From positions 496,001 to 560,000 of the forward strand of contig NZ_CP085839.1 in NCBI RefSeq assembly GCF_020715565.1: DNA of 64,000 bases. Direction: 5' to 3'. The notes beneath the pieces were generated by a model. The model was not told the origin of the DNA. It was given only the letters and a program-made list of their open reading frames with translations, and did not search any database. Below, piece after piece: positions 25,318 to 32,211 of this stretch (positions within the stretch are counted from its first letter, which is position 1; every line of letters begins with the position of its first letter). Origin of the DNA: Nocardioides sp. Kera G14 (GTDB taxonomy: Bacteria > Actinomycetota > Actinomycetes > Propionibacteriales > Nocardioidaceae). Position numbers and translations under genes: made by a program.

Positions 25318-26037
25318 CTAGTCGGTGGTGCCGAGCTGGAGGCGCAGCTGGAACCGGTCCGTCCGCCACGCGGCGCGGCTGACCTCGACGATCACCTCAC
25401 CGGCGAAGGCTCGGCGCTGACCACGGACGACCAACGCCTCGCGCGGGACCTCGAGCAGCGCGGCCTCATCGAGCACCGACGGGCCGACGTTGATGATGTC
25501 CTCGGCCCAGGTGGGACGCAGGCCGCGTGCTCCGAGCTCGTCGTAGAGGCTGGCCGGCAGCGGCGAGTGCAGGAAGCCGGGCAGCAGGATCTCGTTGAGC
25601 CAGGCGTCGACGACACAGGTCGGTGCGCCGTCGACGGTGCGGAGCCGGCGCCAGTAGATGACCGCGTCACCCTCGGAGATGCCGAGCGCCTTGGCCACGG
25701 ACTCCGAGGCCGCCTCGCGGCGGGAGACCAGTGTCTGTGAGTCGGCGACCTTGCCCCGGCGGACGGCGTCGTCGGTGAAGGAGAGGACGGGCGTGGCGCG
25801 GCGTCGCGGACGTGCGACGAAGGTGCCGCGGCCGGGGATCCGCTCGAGCAGCCCTTCGACGACGAGGGCGTCGAGGGCCTGGCGGACCGTCATGCGGGCG
25901 ACGCCGAAGCGGTGGACCAGTTCGCGCTCGGACGGGGCGGGTGTGCCGGGCTCCTCCTGAGCGACGAGACCGCGGACGTACTCGCGGATGGTCTCGTGCT
26001 TCAGCGAGCGCACGCGGGGCGCCAGCACCTGGTCCAT
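25318..26037 (-). CDS. GntR-family transcriptional regulator (HutC/UTRA type)
   Basis: 239 residues. N-terminal winged helix-turn-helix (about 10-75) with PAPSERELVHRFGVARMTVR and ERIPGRGTFVARP; C-terminal UTRA ligand domain (about 85-235; LGISEGDAVIYWRRLRTVDG, ILLPGFLHSPLPASLYD). UTRA domains sense small metabolites such as sugars or amino acids. ATG 26037 gives MDQVLAPRVRSLKHETI; the earlier in-frame start at 26082 lies in the divergent promoter. Divergent from the AlkB-like gene with 72 bases between, which makes that gene a candidate target, though a probable SOS box also sits there. Confidence 0.9.
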   Translation of the reverse strand: MDQVLAPRVRSLKHETIREYVRGLVAQEEPGTPAPSERELVHRFGVARMTVRQALDALVVEGLLERIPGRGTFVARPRRRATPVLSFTDDAVRRGKVADSQTLVSRREAASESVAKALGISEGDAVIYWRRLRTVDGAPTCVVDAWLNEILLPGFLHSPLPASLYDELGARGLRPTWAEDIINVGPSVLDEAALLEVPREALVVRGQRRAFAGEVIVEVSRAAWRTDRFQLRLQLGTTD

Positions 26038-26083
26038 AGTTCGAGGATAGGTGGGGCCATGGTCCCGTGTCCGCGGAATCAAT

Positions 26084-26099
26084 TCGAAAGTATGTTCTA
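26084..26099. promoter_or_regulatory. Probable LexA (SOS) box upstream of the AlkB-like gene
   Basis: TCGAAAGTATGTTCTA matches 12 of 14 positions of the Gram-positive/actinobacterial SOS consensus CGAAC-RNRY-GTTYG and keeps the exact spacing. It ends 10 bases before the ATG at 26110. This would place the oxygenase in the DNA-damage regulon. Confidence 0.65.
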
Positions 26100-26109
26100 C
26101 TCTGGGCGT

Positions 26110-26730
26110 ATGGACTTCCAGGGTTCACTCTTCGCCACCGCCGGTCTGGACTCCGACGGGTTCGACATGGCGGGCCTGGCCCGCACTCCGCTCCGGGGTG
26201 GGGCGTGGGTGGACGTGGCGAGCGGCTGGCTGCCGGATGCGGACGACGTCTTCCGTGCGCTGATCGATCGGGTGCCCTGGCGCGCTGAGCAGCGCCAGAT
26301 GTATGACCGGGTCGTCGACGTACCGCGGCTGCTGCACACCTACATGGCGGGGGAGTCGCTGCCGCACACGGTGCTTCGGCACGCGCGCGAGGCGCTGAGC
26401 GACCACTACGAGGCGGAGCTGGGGGAGCGCTTCCGGACGGCGGGCTGTTGCTACTACCGCGACGGCCGTGACTCGGTGGCGTGGCACGGCGACACGATCG
26501 GGCGTGGCCGCACCAGCGACACCATGGTGGCGATCGTCTCGCTCGGCGACCCGCGTCGGTTGGCCCTGCGACCCCGGGGTGGCGGCGACTCGATCTCCTT
26601 CGAGATGGGTCACGGCGACCTGCTCGTCATGGGCGGGTCGTGCCAGCGGACGTGGGAGCACGCGGTGCCCAAGGTGGCCCATGCCGGGCCACGGCTCTCA
26701 GTGCAGTTCCGCCCGCGAGACGTCTTCTGA
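26110..26730 (+). CDS. AlkB-like 2-oxoglutarate/Fe(II) dioxygenase
   Basis: 206 residues. Iron ligands are in SVAWHGDTIGRG (H-x-D) and TWEHAVPKV (distal His); the 2-oxoglutarate-binding Arg is in GPRLSVQFRPR. CCYYRDGRDSVAWHGD is the usual AlkB-family wording (YxxGxDxxxxHxD), so repair of N-alkylated bases by oxidative demethylation is the likely job. The ATG at 26110 follows a probable SOS box. The 3' end overlaps the convergent MFS gene by 33 bases, so the C-terminus RPRDVF is coded opposite the transporter's C-terminus. Confidence 0.9.
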   Translation: MDFQGSLFATAGLDSDGFDMAGLARTPLRGGAWVDVASGWLPDADDVFRALIDRVPWRAEQRQMYDRVVDVPRLLHTYMAGESLPHTVLRHAREALSDHYEAELGERFRTAGCCYYRDGRDSVAWHGDTIGRGRTSDTMVAIVSLGDPRRLALRPRGGGDSISFEMGHGDLLVMGGSCQRTWEHAVPKVAHAGPRLSVQFRPRDVF

Positions 26731-27960
26731 GGGACCCGCAAGGGGGTCGGGCGCCAGGAGCAGCGGCGTCTCCTCCTCCACGACGACCTCCCGAGCGGCG
26801 AAACTCCTCGAGACCACGAGGGCGAGTACGGCGACGGCGAGCCCGCCCAGGCCGGCGAACCCGAATCCGGCGGCCCAGCCACCCTGGTCCAGTGCGATGC
26901 CGATCAGCGGGGCGCCGGCGGCCGAGCCGAAGGTGAGGGCCGAGCCGTGCCAACCCATCACCTCGCCGCGGATGCTCGCCGGCACCAGCCGTGAGAGCGC
27001 GTCGACGGTGGCGGTGATGGTCGGTGCACAGAAGGCGCCCGAGAGCGTGAGGAGGACGACGAACGACCACTGGTGCGGCGCCAGTGCGACGAGTGCGGTC
27101 GACCCGGCCAGCAGGATGAGCAGGGCGGCGGCGCTGGGCGGGCGCTTCATCGCGCCGTAGACGAGGCCGCCGACCCCGGAGCCTGCTCCCCACAGGGCCA
27201 GCACCCAGCCGATGTCGGTCGGGCGGCCCCAGTGCCGCAGGGCGGCGACGGTGGAGAGGTCCTCCGCCGCGAGGATGACCGTGCAGATCATCGTCATCGC
27301 GAGCACGGCGCACGCAGTGGGCGACAGCCAGGCGCGCACCGGCACGTGGCCGGCCGAGAGGTCGGAGTGGACGCTGTTGAGCGGCGGGTTGGCGACCCAG
27401 AGGGCTGCGGCACCGGCGACGACGGCCAACTGGCAGATCATCAGCGCGACCGGGGTCGGCAGCCACGTGGCGGCGAAGACGCCGAGGACGGGGCCGATCA
27501 GGAAGCTCACCTCGACCGCCACTGAGTCGATCGAGAGCGCTGTGGTGCGCTGCTCGTCCGGCACGTGGCTGATCAGCACCTGACGGATGATCGGGAAGCT
27601 CGGGACGGTGAAGAGCGCGCTGAGGCCGGCCAGCAGCGCGAGCGGCCAGTAACCGACCCAAGGTGCGAGGCACCAGACCAACCCACCGACGACGAGCGAG
27701 GGGGTCAGCGCCGTACGCAGTCCCTTGCGGTCGAGCATCCGCCCGCGCCACGGACCGCTGATCGCGAGGCAACCGGAGACGACCATGCCGACCAGCCCGG
27801 CCTCGGCGTAGGAGCGGCCCAGGTGGGTGACGACGTGGAGCGTCAGGACGATGTTGGCAGCCCAGAGCGGGATCCGGATGACCAGCCCGAGGAGGACCGT
27901 GCGCCGGATGATCGGCTCCTTGAGCACCTCGGCGTACGTCGCGAATCCCACTCGTGACAT
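26698..27960 (-). CDS. MFS transporter (unknown substrate)
   Basis: 420 residues with about 12 membrane helices. It has VSGCLAISGPWRGRMLDRKGLRTAL (loop 2-3 MFS motif A-like, GRMLDRKG), SHVPDEQRTTALSIDSVAVE and MGWHGSALTFGSAAGAPLIG. The hydrophilic C-terminal tail (EEETPLLLAPDPLAGPSEDVS) is not membrane. ATG 27960 gives MSRVGFATYAEVLKEP; a start at 28020 would overlap the HD gene. Ends inside the AlkB-like gene (33-base tail-to-tail overlap). Probably exports a small molecule; nothing in the context names it. Confidence 0.87.
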   Translation of the reverse strand: MSRVGFATYAEVLKEPIIRRTVLLGLVIRIPLWAANIVLTLHVVTHLGRSYAEAGLVGMVVSGCLAISGPWRGRMLDRKGLRTALTPSLVVGGLVWCLAPWVGYWPLALLAGLSALFTVPSFPIIRQVLISHVPDEQRTTALSIDSVAVEVSFLIGPVLGVFAATWLPTPVALMICQLAVVAGAAALWVANPPLNSVHSDLSAGHVPVRAWLSPTACAVLAMTMICTVILAAEDLSTVAALRHWGRPTDIGWVLALWGAGSGVGGLVYGAMKRPPSAAALLILLAGSTALVALAPHQWSFVVLLTLSGAFCAPTITATVDALSRLVPASIRGEVMGWHGSALTFGSAAGAPLIGIALDQGGWAAGFGFAGLGGLAVAVLALVVSRSFAAREVVVEEETPLLLAPDPLAGPSEDVSRAELH

Positions 27961-27991
27961 TGTCCGGTGACGAATCGATCCAGTCGAATCG

Positions 27992-28594
27992 TTATCGACC
28001 TTGGAGCTGGGCGAGCTCATCGGCCAGATTGGTGCGTGCCGCGGCCTCCCAGACCGCCCGTCCGTGGGCGGTGTGGAAGATCGTCGGACGGTCGAGCAGC
28101 TTCTCGATCAGGTGGGTGCGGCCCTCGGTGAACTCGGCATCCTCGAGGTGCCCGAACTCGGCGCGCACCGACGCGACGTAGTCCCCGTAGCGACTGGCGC
28201 TGTCGGCGAGGATCGCGAGGTCGGCGTCGCAGAGGGCGGCGCCGTTCTTGTCGCCGGCCTCGGGCTGGTGGGTCTCGGTGAGCAGCACCAGCCGGGCGAC
28301 CTCCTCCACCGTCTCCTCGGAGACGTGGTCGGGAAGGGCCTCGCGCGCCCACGCCGCGGCGCGCTCCTCGGAGTCCCGCTCGCCGTCGTAGACGCTGTCG
28401 TGGAACCACGCCGCCAGCGTCACCGGCTCCGGGTCGAACGGTGTGCCCTCGCTGGCGAGCTCGACGAGGTGCTCGAGCACCTCGCGCAGGTGGCGGATGC
28501 CGTGGAAGCGACGGTCGGGGGCGGCGTACGCCGTCAGCAGCTCGTCGCGAAGTGGGTCAGCGTCGGCCAAGGGCCAATGTTGAGGCAACTCCAT
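27992..28594 (-). CDS. HD-domain metal-dependent phosphohydrolase-like protein
   Basis: 200 residues. HGIRHLREVLEHLVEL and LAAWFHDSVYDGERDSEERAA hold the HD signature (HD in WFHDSVYD), and CDADLAILADSASRYGDYVASVR carries the third Asp. The layout matches the small HD proteins annotated as predicted metal-dependent hydrolases. Substrate unknown. ATG 28594 is used; it has GGGAGAGACTC-type sequence on the far side but no strong Shine-Dalgarno. Followed after 31 bases by the MFS gene, same strand. Confidence 0.85.
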   Translation of the reverse strand: MELPQHWPLADADPLRDELLTAYAAPDRRFHGIRHLREVLEHLVELASEGTPFDPEPVTLAAWFHDSVYDGERDSEERAAAWAREALPDHVSEETVEEVARLVLLTETHQPEAGDKNGAALCDADLAILADSASRYGDYVASVRAEFGHLEDAEFTEGRTHLIEKLLDRPTIFHTAHGRAVWEAAARTNLADELAQLQGR

Positions 28595-28634
28595 GGGGAG
28601 AGACTCAACCTCACGCGGAGTAGTGGCGCAACAC

Positions 28635-29840
28635 TCAGCTGCTGTAGTGGCGGAGCCACAGTGTGTGCGGCGACTCCTCCAGCTTCGCCAGCGCGCCCTC
28701 GCTGAGCTCGACGGACAGGTCGGTGACGACGTACCCCTGCTCGCCGCGGGTGGCGAGGTACTGGCCGGTGACGTTGGCGCCCTCGGTCGCGAGCACGCTG
28801 TTGACGTCGGCCAGGACGCCCGGGACGTTGACGTGCAGGAAGCCGACGCGACTGCCCTCGGACAGTGCCGGCGGCTGGACGGCGGGGAGGTTGACGCTGA
28901 GGGCGGTGGAGCCCTCGAGCTGGAAGTTCTTGAGCTTGTTGGCGACGAAGTGGCCGATCTCCTCCTGGGCCTCCTGCGTCGAGCCGCCGACGTGAGGCGT
29001 GAGGATGACGTTGTCGAGGCCGCGCAGCGGGCTCTCGAACTCGTCACCCTGGGCCTTGGGCTCGATCGGGAAGACGTCCAGCGCGGCGCCGGCGATGTGG
29101 CCGCTCAGGATGTGCTCGCGGAGCGCGGCGGTGTCGACGACCATGCCGCGGGCGGCGTTGATGAAGAGGCTGCGCGGCTTCATCAGGCGGAACTGCTCGT
29201 CGCCGAAGATGCCGGCGTTGCCCGGGCGGCCGTCCACGTGCAGGGACACGACGTCGGCCTCGGCGAGGAGCGCCTCGAGGCTCGGCATCCGACGGGCATT
29301 GCCGTGGGCGAGGCGGTCGGCGACGTCGTAGAAGATGACGTGGAGGCCCATCGCCTCGGCGAGGTTCGAGAGCTGGGTGCCGATGTTGCCGTAGCCGACG
29401 ATGCCGAGCGTGCGGCCGCGGACCTCGTGGGAGCCCTTGGCGGACTTGTCCCAGATGCCGGCGTGCATCTTCTGGGTCTTCTCCGGCAGGCGGCGGGCGA
29501 GGCTGATGATCTCGGCGATCACGAGCTCGACGACGCTGCGGGTGTTGGAGAACGGCGCGTTGAAGACGGCGATGCCCCTGTTCGCCGCGGCGGTGAGGTC
29601 GACCTGGTTGGTGCCGATGCAGAAGCAGCCGACCGCACGCAGGTCCGTGGCGGAGTCGAAGACCTTCTCGGTCAGGTGCGTGTTGGAGCGGATGCCCAGC
29701 AGGGTCACGCCGGGCAGGTTGGCGATCAGCTCGTCCTCGGACATGGACGCGCTCTTGAGCTCCACCTCGAAGCCCGCACGCTCGAGCGTCTCGACCGCGA
29801 GGGGGTGGATGTTCTCCAGGAGCAGCGCCTTCTCAGCCAT
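28635..29840 (-). CDS. serA: D-3-phosphoglycerate dehydrogenase, short E. coli-like form with C-terminal ACT domain
   Basis: First step of serine synthesis. 401 residues, close to E. coli SerA (410) rather than the ~530-residue actinobacterial form. Shared features: RSNTHLTEKVFDSA, GCFCIGTNQVDL, FNAPFSNTRSV, the nucleotide loop GRTLGIVGYGNIGTQL, INAARGMVVDTAAL (catalytic Arg) and LTPHVGGSTQEAQEEIG (catalytic Glu/His). The ACT domain (about 325-401; VPGVLADVNSVLATEGANV) senses serine. No intervening ASB domain. ATG start has no strong competitor. Followed by the HD gene. Confidence 0.95.
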   Translation of the reverse strand: MAEKALLLENIHPLAVETLERAGFEVELKSASMSEDELIANLPGVTLLGIRSNTHLTEKVFDSATDLRAVGCFCIGTNQVDLTAAANRGIAVFNAPFSNTRSVVELVIAEIISLARRLPEKTQKMHAGIWDKSAKGSHEVRGRTLGIVGYGNIGTQLSNLAEAMGLHVIFYDVADRLAHGNARRMPSLEALLAEADVVSLHVDGRPGNAGIFGDEQFRLMKPRSLFINAARGMVVDTAALREHILSGHIAGAALDVFPIEPKAQGDEFESPLRGLDNVILTPHVGGSTQEAQEEIGHFVANKLKNFQLEGSTALSVNLPAVQPPALSEGSRVGFLHVNVPGVLADVNSVLATEGANVTGQYLATRGEQGYVVTDLSVELSEGALAKLEESPHTLWLRHYSS

Positions 29841-29909
29841 GCCGCAATTCTAGTGACGTGGCTGAGAAGGCACCGCATCCATCTCACCGCCCCCGGTCAG
29901 TCGCCCGAC

Positions 29910-29924
29910 CGGCCCTTCGGGCCG
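29910..29924. other. Small GC hairpin in the serA-rtcB gap
   Basis: CGGCCC and GGGCCG with a TTC centre. No T-run on either strand. It may help end the rtcB transcript. The rest of the 137-base gap shows nothing I can name. Confidence 0.3.
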
Positions 29925-29977
29925 TGGGCTCCTTCGCTCGGCGCAAGCACACGCGCACGCCCGGCGCTTGGCCTCGC

Positions 29978-31159
29978 TCAGTCGCCCTTGACGTTCACGA
30001 TCTGCCGGAGGGTGTGGCGGATCTCGACGAGGTCACGTGCGTCGGCCATGACCTGGTCGATGTCCTTGTACGCAGCCGGGATCTCGTCGATGAAGGCGTC
30101 GGTGTCGCGGTACTCGATGCCGACCATCGCCTTCCTGAGGTCCTCGGTCGAGAACTGCCGTCGGGCGGCGGAGCGGCTGAAGCTGCGCCCGGCACCGTGG
30201 GGTGCGGAGTTGAGCGCCAGCCGGTTGCCGAGCCCGCTGACGACGTACGACGCCGTCCCCATGCTCCCCGGGATCAGGCCCGCGCGCCCCGACTCCGCGT
30301 TGATCGCGCCCTTGCGGGAGAGCCACACCTGCTTGCCCCAGTGGGTCTCCTGCTCCGTGTAGTTGTGGTGGCAGTTGATCTCCTCGAGCCGCTGCACCTC
30401 GTCGGCCGACGAGAGGCCCACCCACTCGGCGAACTGCCGCACGACGCGGTCCATCATCTCCTCGCGGTTGAGCAGGGCGTAGTGCTGTGCCCAGCGCATC
30501 TCGCGGATGTAGGCGTCGAACTCGTCCGTGCCCTCGACGAGGTAGGCGAGGTCCCGGTCGGGCAGCTGGATCCACTGCTTCTTGCAGAGGTCGGCGGCGA
30601 CACGGATGTGCCGCTGCGCGATCTTGTTGCCGACACCCCGCGAGCCGGAGTGGAGGAAGAGCCAGACCTGGTCGAGCTCGTCGACCGTCACCTCGATGAA
30701 GTGGTTGCCCGAGCCGAGCGTGCCGAGCTGGAGCTCCCACGCCTTGGCGTAGGAGGCCGGGTCGAAGCCCGCCTGCTCCGCCATCCGGGTGAGCTCGGCC
30801 AGGCGCTGCTCGGTGTGGGCACGGCTGACCTTGCGGTTGGCGGCACCGGCGCTCAGCGGGATCGCGCGCTCGATCGCCTCGCGCAGCGGTCGCCGGTCCC
30901 GCGGCAGCTCGCCGGCGGCGTACTGCGTGCGGACCGCGATCATGCCGCAACCGATGTCGACGCCGACCGCCGCCGGGATGATCGCGCCGAGGGTCGGGAT
31001 GACCGACCCCACCGTTGCGCCCAGCCCTAGGTGGGCGTCCGGCATCAGCGCCACGTGCGGGAAGACGAACGGCATGGTCGCCGTCGTCAGTGCCTGCGCG
31101 CGGGTCTTGTCCTCGAGGATCGAAGCCCAGTTCATGAGCTTCGGTGTGATCTTCTCCAT
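29978..31159 (-). CDS. rtcB: RNA-splicing ligase RtcB
   Basis: Joins 2',3'-cyclic-phosphate or 3'-phosphate RNA ends to 5'-OH ends using GTP and Mn2+. 393 residues. Metal-binding PAAVGVDIGCGMIAVRT (Asp and Cys), the LGSGNHFIE and LHSGSRGVGNKI blocks, NCHHNYTEQETHWGK, and the guanylylation His in SAPHGAGRSFSRSAAR are all present. Single gene with no RtcA or RtcR next to it. Its leader holds a 6-bp dyad (31211-31227). Confidence 0.94.
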   Translation of the reverse strand: MEKITPKLMNWASILEDKTRAQALTTATMPFVFPHVALMPDAHLGLGATVGSVIPTLGAIIPAAVGVDIGCGMIAVRTQYAAGELPRDRRPLREAIERAIPLSAGAANRKVSRAHTEQRLAELTRMAEQAGFDPASYAKAWELQLGTLGSGNHFIEVTVDELDQVWLFLHSGSRGVGNKIAQRHIRVAADLCKKQWIQLPDRDLAYLVEGTDEFDAYIREMRWAQHYALLNREEMMDRVVRQFAEWVGLSSADEVQRLEEINCHHNYTEQETHWGKQVWLSRKGAINAESGRAGLIPGSMGTASYVVSGLGNRLALNSAPHGAGRSFSRSAARRQFSTEDLRKAMVGIEYRDTDAFIDEIPAAYKDIDQVMADARDLVEIRHTLRQIVNVKGD

Positions 31160-31210
31160 CGTGGTGTCCTCTGGTCTGTCCTTTCGTCATCTCTGCAGGT
31201 GCTGAGAGGT

Positions 31211-31227
31211 GTGCCCGCTCTGGGCAC
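31211..31227. promoter_or_regulatory. Dyad in the rtcB leader
   Basis: GTGCCC and GGGCAC with a 5-base centre, about 50-70 bases upstream of the rtcB start. TAGCGT on the minus strand (31239-31234) could be its -10 box, which would put the dyad in the transcribed leader. Operator or leader hairpin cannot be told. Confidence 0.35.
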
Positions 31228-31428
31228 GAGGAACGACGCTAGGGAACGGAAATCCTGTTGTACGACGGCTTTTCGGTGTGTCTAGCAGAGCCCATCAGGC
31301 ACGAGCTGGGCCATCGGCTCTCCCCAGCCCGTGCGCCAGTCACGTGTGTCCACAGCTGTGCCCTCCGCGTGGCCGAAGTAGGGGTGCGCGGTCTGAGTCT
31401 CGAGGCTCGATCTCATCTAGGAGCCGCC

Positions 31429-31668
31429 ATGCTGCCCAACGCCCCCTCCGTCCCGCGTCTCGACCCGTTTGTGTCCGGCCCTCGCTGCTCGTGTCTCCAC
31501 GGCGGCTCCGCGGGGCGTCAATGCGGATCCCCGGCTCACAAACTGGCCTCCGGGAGCGTGGAGCTTCCCGGCGGCCACGCCCTTGAGTTCGTGGGGTTCG
31601 TATGCGTGCCATGCGCAGGTCACTGGAACCGAGCCGCCGGCCGGCGGAGCGCGATCGCGCGGGCTTGA
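31429..31668 (+). CDS. Small Cys-rich hypothetical protein (79 aa, zinc-binding-like)
   Basis: The ATG follows TAGGAG with a six-base spacer, a good ribosome site. The sequence includes RCSCLHGGSAGRQCGSPAHK and then VELPGGHALEFVGFVCVPCA followed by GHW; the C/H pairs look like a zinc-knuckle pattern (C-x-C-x2-H, C-x-x-P-A-H, C-x2-C-x2-H). I do not recognise a family. It lies 50 bases upstream of a possible toxin/HTH pair on the same strand. It could be spurious; the ribosome site and the Cys pattern support it. The rest of 31160-31718 shows no other gene. Confidence 0.45.
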   Translation: MLPNAPSVPRLDPFVSGPRCSCLHGGSAGRQCGSPAHKLASGSVELPGGHALEFVGFVCVPCAGHWNRAAGRRSAIARA

Positions 31669-31718
31669 CCCTTTCGCTGCGGGCAAGGAAACTTGTGAGC
31701 AAAGAAAGGGAAGTCATC

Positions 31719-31934
31719 GTGGTGGGCTCGGCACACCGCCACGGGATCGTCGACGAAGACATCCTGCATGCGGTCGAGAACGCGATCGTTGTCAGCCAGC
31801 TTGAGGAGGGCTTGGAGATGCGGATTGGGCCTGATCGTGCTGGCAATCTGATTGAGGTCGGCTTGGTCCGGAGGTGGAGGACAATCGTCGCGGTTCACGC
31901 CATGCGACCTGCCCGACGAAAGTTCTTGAGGTGA
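31719..31934 (+). CDS. Small basic protein, possible toxin of a toxin-antitoxin pair
   Basis: 71 residues from GTG 31719, which has AAAGGGAAG five bases upstream (an earlier GTG at 31695 is also possible). Sequence: HRHGIVDEDILHAVENAIVV, then QLEEGLEMRIGPDRAGNLIE and RRWRTIVAVHAMRPARRKFL. The beta-rich centre and the basic end RPARRKFLR recall RelE/BrnT-like interferase folds, but I cannot assign a family firmly. It is followed after 4 bases by a small HTH protein, the usual toxin-first arrangement of BrnT-type or HigB-type pairs. mRNA cleavage is a guess. Confidence 0.6.
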   Translation: MVGSAHRHGIVDEDILHAVENAIVVSQLEEGLEMRIGPDRAGNLIEVGLVRRWRTIVAVHAMRPARRKFLR

Positions 31935-31938
31935 TCCT

Positions 31939-32211
31939 GTGGTCCGGAATCTCGATCAGCTGATTGCCATCCAGGACGAGCTGGCTGACTACTTCGAGTC
32001 GTTGGGAGAAGACGGTGCCGAAGATCCGGTCCTGTCGGCTCGTGCCCGATTGGTACTGGCGGCGGGCAAGCGGTCGGAGGTCGAGGCGGAGTTACTCGAT
32101 CGCGTCGTGGCCGCTCGCGGCGCGGGCATGACCTGGAAGGACATCGGTCAGGTGCTGGGCACCAGTGGCGAGGCTGCACGCCAGCGCTACGGGAACCGCG
32201 TCGCCTCCTGA
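31939..32211 (+). CDS. Small helix-turn-helix protein, possible antitoxin partner
   Basis: 90 residues from GTG 31939 (GAGGTGA just upstream, overlapping the previous stop). The C-terminal helix-turn-helix reads AARGAGMTWKDIGQVLGTSG then EAARQRYGNRVAS; the N-terminal half (NLDQLIAIQDELADYFESLG) is acidic and helical and could bind the small basic protein encoded just upstream. The HTH resembles sigma-like/MerR-like helices found in many actinobacterial small proteins. Convergent with the XPB gene, whose stop abuts. Confidence 0.65.
   Translation: MVRNLDQLIAIQDELADYFESLGEDGAEDPVLSARARLVLAAGKRSEVEAELLDRVVAARGAGMTWKDIGQVLGTSGEAARQRYGNRVAS

Noticed and set aside
28593..30362. 589-residue plus-strand ORF across serA
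   Set aside because: Antisense shadow of serA and part of rtcB; serA motifs are complete.
31340..31846. 168-residue minus-strand ORF in the small-gene patch
   Set aside because: Codon pattern and composition look random; plus-strand ORFs there have better ribosome sites.
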